7,946 nt of DNA from Candidatus Omnitrophota bacterium (GTDB taxonomy: Bacteria; Omnitrophota; Gorgyraeia; Gygaellales; Profunditerraquicolaceae). The DNA lies in contig JAFGET010000144.1 of assembly GCA_016931435.1 (NCBI GenBank), forward strand, positions 1-7,946, written 5' to 3'. Below the pieces are notes generated by a model that was given only the letters and a program-made list of their open reading frames with translations, had not been told where the DNA came from and made no database searches. Shown here one piece after another: positions 4,979-7,946 of the stretch (within the stretch, counting starts at the first letter, position 1; every line of letters begins with the position of its first letter). The position numbers and the translations under genes are program-made.

Positions 4979-5659
4979 ATGAAAAAACAGAGCAAAAGAT
5001 ATAAGGAATCAGCTAAACAGATAGATAAGAGCAAGGCCTACGCCCTTGCTGATGCCATCTCTGCCTTAAAGAAATTTCCGGTTCCCAAGTTTGATGGTTC
5101 GGTAGACCTGCATTTTAAACTTAATGTAGACTCTAAAAAATCAGACCAGATGGTCCGTGGCACGGTGGTTTTGCCTCACGGTACAGGTAAAAAAATCAAG
5201 GTTGCAGTTTTCTGTAGAGGCGAGCAGGAACGCGCCGCGAAAGAAGCCCAAGCGGATTATGTGGGCAGTAACGAATTGATGGATAAGGTTTCGGGCGGGT
5301 TTTTGGATTTTGACTGCGTTATCGCCACTCCCGATATGATGAAAGAGTTGAGCAAGTTAGGTAAGATTTTAGGGCCGCGCGGCTTAATGCCCAGCCCCAA
5401 GACAGGCACCGTCACCAATGATATCACAAAGGCTATTGAAGAGGTCAGGAAAGGCAAAGTTGAATTCCGCGTTGATAAGCAGGGCGGGATACATTTGTCC
5501 GTCGGAAAAGTTTCTTTTGACGAAGATAAATTGCAAGATAACGCCACTAAAGTGATCGATGCCCTGAATGAAGCAAAGCCTTCTTCGATAAAAGGTAAAT
5601 TCATAGAAAGTATTTTTATCTCTTCAAGCATGAATCCGGCCTTAAGGCTAGTGGTTTAA
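4979..5659 (+). CDS. rplA: Large ribosomal subunit protein uL1
   Basis: A 226-residue protein of normal L1 length. The family blocks GTVVLPHGTGKKIKVAVF (residues 61-78) and GKILGPRGLMPSPKTGTV (128-145, the L1 signature) are intact, as is KGKVEFRVDKQGGIHLSVGKVSF (158-180). L1 forms the mobile L1 stalk that helps release deacylated tRNA from the E site, and in E. coli also represses its own operon by binding the mRNA. It lies 12 bases after rplK with only a weak AGG before the ATG, and rplJ starts two bases after its stop, which suggests coupled translation along the operon. Confidence 0.98.
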   Translation: MKKQSKRYKESAKQIDKSKAYALADAISALKKFPVPKFDGSVDLHFKLNVDSKKSDQMVRGTVVLPHGTGKKIKVAVFCRGEQERAAKEAQADYVGSNELMDKVSGGFLDFDCVIATPDMMKELSKLGKILGPRGLMPSPKTGTVTNDITKAIEEVRKGKVEFRVDKQGGIHLSVGKVSFDEDKLQDNATKVIDALNEAKPSSIKGKFIESIFISSSMNPALRLVV

Positions 5660-5661
5660 AG

Positions 5662-6189
5662 ATGAAAAAACTAGGTTTAGTTTTTAAAAAGACCCTGGAA
5701 AAGCGCATTAAAGACTATAGTAAAGGCTGCGGAGGGATTTTTGTCATTAATTATTCTAAATTATCCAGCCCCGACATGACCTCCTTGAGGCGCTCTTTGA
5801 AGGGTTCGCAGGCTACTTTATTCATAGCGAAAAACAGCGTAGCCAGGCGCGCGCTGAAAGATTCGGGGATGGAGCTTTTAAGCGGTCTTGTGCAAGGGCA
5901 CTGCAGTTTAATTTTTATTAAAGATGAGCCGGTTGAGGCATCGAAAGTATTATGCGAGTTTTTAAAAAGCCACGAACAGTTTAAGATAGAAGGAGGAGTG
6001 GTCTGGGATAAGATGATGGAAGCTGCTGATATCCAGGCGTTAGCCAAGCTTCCTTCAAAACACGTGTTGCTTACGCAGGTGGTCATCGGTCTAAAATCGC
6101 CCATTACAGGATTAGTCATGGCTTTGAAGGGGAATTTGAATAAATTGGTATATTGCTTAGAGCAAATTAAAAATAAAAAAGGAAATTGA
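5662..6189 (+). CDS. rplJ: Large ribosomal subunit protein uL10
   Basis: A 175-residue L10. The N-terminal RNA-binding domain has GGIFVINYSKLSSPDMTSLRR (residues 24-44) and AKNSVARRAL (56-65), typical of L10. Residues 132-170 form the C-terminal helical region that holds L7/L12 dimers. L10 anchors the L7/L12 stalk to 23S rRNA beside L11. The gene begins two bases after rplA, leaving no room for the separate L10 leader that precedes rplJ in many bacteria. The spacer before rplL instead holds a foldable 131-base segment. Confidence 0.96.
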   Translation: MKKLGLVFKKTLEKRIKDYSKGCGGIFVINYSKLSSPDMTSLRRSLKGSQATLFIAKNSVARRALKDSGMELLSGLVQGHCSLIFIKDEPVEASKVLCEFLKSHEQFKIEGGVVWDKMMEAADIQALAKLPSKHVLLTQVVIGLKSPITGLVMALKGNLNKLVYCLEQIKNKKGN

Positions 6190-6194
6190 TTGAT

Positions 6195-6295
6195 GTTACA
6201 AAAGTTGCAGAGGTTATTAAAGATCACAAGGGTTGCCTTAAAAGATATAACCTCAAGTAACATTTAGTAACATTTGTAACCTTTAGTAACTTTTG
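6195..6295 (+). promoter_or_regulatory. Inverted-repeat leader in the rplJ-rplL spacer
   Basis: GTTACAAAAGTT (6195-6206) pairs with AACATTTGTAAC (6269-6280), 11 of 12. GAGGTTAT (6210-6217) pairs perfectly with ATAACCTC (6247-6254), and AAGG/CCTT (6228-6231, 6236-6239) closes the tip. An alternative perfect 8-bp pairing, CAAAAGTT (6199-6206) with AACTTTTG (6288-6295), competes with the first. The segment ends 12 bases before the rplL Shine-Dalgarno. It may set L7/L12 output or protect a processed mRNA end. Confidence 0.5.
6256..6294 (+). repeat. Short tandem repeats of AGTAACATTT
   Basis: Four near-copies in a row: AGTAACATTT (6256-6265), AGTAACATTT (6266-6275), GTAACCTTT (6276-6284) and AGTAACTTTT (6285-6294). 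The GTAAC core recurs after rplL at 6770-6787. The tandem copies supply several alternative partners for the single inverted copy at 6195-6206. Confidence 0.75.
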
Positions 6296-6306
6296 AACAA
6301 AAAAAC

Positions 6307-6315
6307 GGAGGGGAG
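6307..6315 (+). promoter_or_regulatory. Strong ribosome-binding site of rplL
   Basis: GGAGGGGAG (6307-6315) lies five bases before the ATG at 6321 and is the best Shine-Dalgarno in the cluster. It fits the need for several copies of L7/L12 per ribosome, while rplK, nusG and rpoB have weak or absent sites. Confidence 0.8.
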
Positions 6316-6320
6316 ACAAA

Positions 6321-6713
6321 ATGGCAAACGAAAAATTAGACGAAATGATGAAGACGATCGAAAGCATGTCCGTAATGGAGCTTTCCGATTTTGTCAAGGC
6401 CTTAGAGGAGAAGTTTGACGTAAAGGCGAATATGCCGATGATGGCTGCTCCGATGATGGCAGGTGCGGGTGCAGGCGCTGGTGCGGCTGCGGCGGAAGAA
6501 AAAAGCACTTTTTCCGTAGTTTTGGCTGGCGCGGGAGCAAATAAGATCGCCGTGATCAAAGAAGTAAGAGCTATGACAAGCCTGGGGCTCAAGGAAGCTA
6601 AGGATCTGGTAGATGCCGCCCCTAAGCCGGTGAAAGAAGGCGTGCCTAAAGAAGAAGCGGAAGAAATGAAAAAGAAGCTTGAGGCAGCCGGTGCCACGGT
6701 AGAGTTAAAATAA
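6321..6713 (+). CDS. rplL: Large ribosomal subunit protein bL12 (L7/L12)
   Basis: A 130-residue L7/L12. Residues 1-35 are the dimerising N-terminal domain (TIESMSVMELSDFVKALEEKFDV). Residues 38-60 are a flexible Ala/Gly/Met hinge. Residues 61-130 are the C-terminal domain with KIAVIKEVRAMTSLGLKEAKDLVDAAPK (75-102), which recruits elongation factors EF-Tu and EF-G. The hinge's Met-Met repeats and poly-Gly-Ala run are long but within the family range. The strong GGAGGGGAG site fixes the start. Confidence 0.98.
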   Translation: MANEKLDEMMKTIESMSVMELSDFVKALEEKFDVKANMPMMAAPMMAGAGAGAGAAAAEEKSTFSVVLAGAGANKIAVIKEVRAMTSLGLKEAKDLVDAAPKPVKEGVPKEEAEEMKKKLEAAGATVELK

Positions 6714-6723
6714 TATCGTAACT

Positions 6724-6753
6724 TCCGCCGAAGGCGGACCCGCCTGCGGCGGG
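6724..6753. repeat. Twin GC-rich palindromes in the rplL-rpoB spacer
   Basis: Two perfect hairpins stand side by side: TCCGCC (6724-6729) with GGCGGA (6733-6738), loop GAA, and CCCGCC (6739-6744) with GGCGGG (6748-6753), loop TGC. The first shares its arms with the palindrome at 3326-3342. No T-run follows, so full termination before rpoB is unlikely. Partial attenuation or an mRNA cleavage site between rplL and rpoB, as known in E. coli, is possible. Confidence 0.75.
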
Positions 6754-6769
6754 CGCAAATTCGTAACCA

Positions 6770-6787
6770 GTAACTCGTAATTAAAGC
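6770..6787 (+). repeat. GTAAC-type heptamer repeats before rpoB
   Basis: Three near-copies with a seven-base period lie after the GC palindromes: a GTAACC, an AGTAACT and a CGTAATT. Another CGTAACT occurs at 6718-6724. They share the GTAAC core with the tandem repeats before rplL. Confidence 0.5.
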
Positions 6788-6798
6788 AGGAAAATAAA

Positions 6799-7946
6799 AT
6801 GTCTAAAAGAAGGAACTTCGCTAAGATCAAAGAGGTTTATAATATGCCCAACCTCTTGGATATACAAGTTGAGTCTTACCGGGATTATCTGCAGGCGGAA
6901 ACTCCTGCTTCCGAGCGCCTGCCTCAGGGGTTACAGGAAGTCTTTACCGAGATTTTTCCGATAGAGAACGCAAATCGTTCGGTTAGGATTGAGTTTATCA
7001 GCTACGCCTTAGGTAAGCCAAAGTATGATATTTTTGAATCTAAGAGGCGTTCGGCTACTTATGCCTCTCCTTTAAAGGTAAGGTTTAGGTTAGCTACTCC
7101 CAATGAGACTAAAGAACAAGACGCTTATTTCGGAGAAATGCCGCTTATGACCGATACGGGGAGTTTTATCATTAACGGCGATGAGAGGGTGGTGGTCAAT
7201 CAGCTGCAGCGGTCGCCCGGCGTTTCCTTTGAAGAAGAAGAACATCCTACCGGTAAGAGTATTTATCACGGCAGGATTATTCCTTATCGCGGCGCCTGGC
7301 TTGAATTTAAATATGACCTTTCTGATGTGATTTTGGCTTACGTGGATAGGCGCAGGAATTTTCCCGCGACACAGATTTTGAGGATATTAGGCTATTCCAG
7401 CGATGAAGAAATTATCTCAGCCTTCGGTAAAGAATACCCGGAAATAATAAATACTTTAAAAAAAGATTACACAAAAAATAAAGAAGAAGCTTATTTAGAT
7501 TTTTACCGCAAGATGCGTCCGACAGAGCCGGTGACTAAAGAAGCTTGCGAGATGCTTTTTTATAGATTGTTTTTTGACCCCAGCCGGTATGACCTAGAAA
7601 GAGCCGGCAGGTTTGTTTTAAATAGAAAATTAGGCATGGATGTTTCCTTAGATAAAAGGATCCTGGATTCGGCCACTGTGATCAGGGTAATCGAGTATCT
7701 GATCAGGTTGAGGCAGGGCGAAGGCAAGATCGACGATATCGACCATTTAGGCAACCGCCGCGTAAAGACCGTGGGAGAATTAGTGCAGAACCAGGTCAGG
7801 ATAGGCTTATCCAGGATAGAGCGTTCGATCCGGGAGCGTTTAAGTATTTTAGGCGACTTTGATAATCTAAGTATACATTATCTGGTGAATTCGAAATTAT
7901 TATCTAATCAGATCCGCGATTTCTTTGGCCGCAGCCAGTTATCGCA
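6799..7946 (+). CDS. rpoB: DNA-directed RNA polymerase subunit beta, 3'-truncated by window edge
   Basis: The frame is open from the ATG at 6799 to the window end, giving 382 complete codons of a protein normally about 1,100-1,350 residues. It begins MSKRRNFAKIKEVYNMPNLLDIQVESYRDYL, the beta N-terminus. It continues with FGEMPLMTDTGSFIINGDERVVVNQLQRSPGV (beta protrusion and lobe region) and DDIDHLGNRRVKTVGELVQNQ. The last codons encode FFGRSQLS (375-382), the beginning of the rifampicin-binding cluster (E. coli residues about 505-512). The first Ser of E. coli FFGSSQLS is Arg here. There is no frameshift and no large lobe insertion. A weak AGG lies eight bases before the ATG. rpoC presumably follows outside the window. 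Confidence 0.97.
   Translation, partial: MSKRRNFAKIKEVYNMPNLLDIQVESYRDYLQAETPASERLPQGLQEVFTEIFPIENANRSVRIEFISYALGKPKYDIFESKRRSATYASPLKVRFRLATPNETKEQDAYFGEMPLMTDTGSFIINGDERVVVNQLQRSPGVSFEEEEHPTGKSIYHGRIIPYRGAWLEFKYDLSDVILAYVDRRRNFPATQILRILGYSSDEEIISAFGKEYPEIINTLKKDYTKNKEEAYLDFYRKMRPTEPVTKEACEMLFYRLFFDPSRYDLERAGRFVLNRKLGMDVSLDKRILDSATVIRVIEYLIRLRQGEGKIDDIDHLGNRRVKTVGELVQNQVRIGLSRIERSIRERLSILGDFDNLSIHYLVNSKLLSNQIRDFFGRSQLS

Noticed and set aside
6190..6218. Internal promoter before rplL (TTGATG, 17 bases, GTTATT)
   Set aside because: The -10 matches only three of six positions and overlaps the inverted-repeat stem; not supported.
6224..6697. A 157-codon minus-strand frame opposite rplL
   Set aside because: It is the antisense of the Ala/Gly-rich rplL gene, low in complexity and without a ribosome site.
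7932..7934. Arg in FFGRSQLS at the edge of the rifampicin cluster as a resistance mutation
   Set aside because: Ser in E. coli and Thr in mycobacteria show that this position varies naturally; the key residues downstream are outside the window.

Overview
The window is bacterial chromosome from an uncultured-looking, Gram-negative-type lineage with moderate G+C. It uses the standard bacterial code: TGA ends bioC and rplJ, and the only Trp tRNA here reads UGG. The short GC-rich palindromes between genes, the MEDS-domain protein, the stand-alone receiver and the signal-peptide beta-barrel-like protein suggest Omnitrophota (OP3) or a relative. That placement is inference from gene style, not from a marker phylogeny.

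Region 1 (1-3006) is accessory. It opens inside a MEDS-domain sensory protein whose N-terminus lies outside the window. A rho-independent terminator (596-624) follows, overlapped by a good promoter (613-641). A non-coding leader of about 290 nt (648-936) comes next, and it is the most unusual part of the window. It holds six 29-nt hairpin units (651-907) with an invariant foot, a covarying mid-stem, one bulged C and a conserved loop. Four units face one way and two the other, and most are separated by smaller hairpins. The leader runs into a strong Shine-Dalgarno site and a tightly packed trio: a single-domain response regulator, a secreted beta-barrel-like protein, and a BioC-type methyltransferase.

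Region 2 (3007-3655) starts the translation/transcription cluster. A consensus-like promoter (3064-3092) is followed by a foldable leader (3110-3207), tRNA-Thr(GGU), rpmG (L33) and tRNA-Trp(CCA). The tuf gene often found between tRNA-Thr and rpmG is absent.

Region 3 (3683-7946) is the classical secE-nusG-rplK-rplA-rplJ-rplL-rpoB cluster. It is complete up to rpoB, which is cut by the window edge at the rifampicin-binding cluster. Three gaps inside it are structured: two long hairpins between nusG and rplK, an inverted-repeat leader with AGTAAC tandem repeats between rplJ and rplL, and twin GC palindromes plus GTAAC repeats between rplL and rpoB.

No CRISPR array, transposase, integrase or rRNA gene is visible. 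The best candidates for something undescribed are the hairpin array before the response regulator, the leader before tRNA-Thr, and the nusG-rplK and rplJ-rplL spacers as possible ribosomal-protein control elements.
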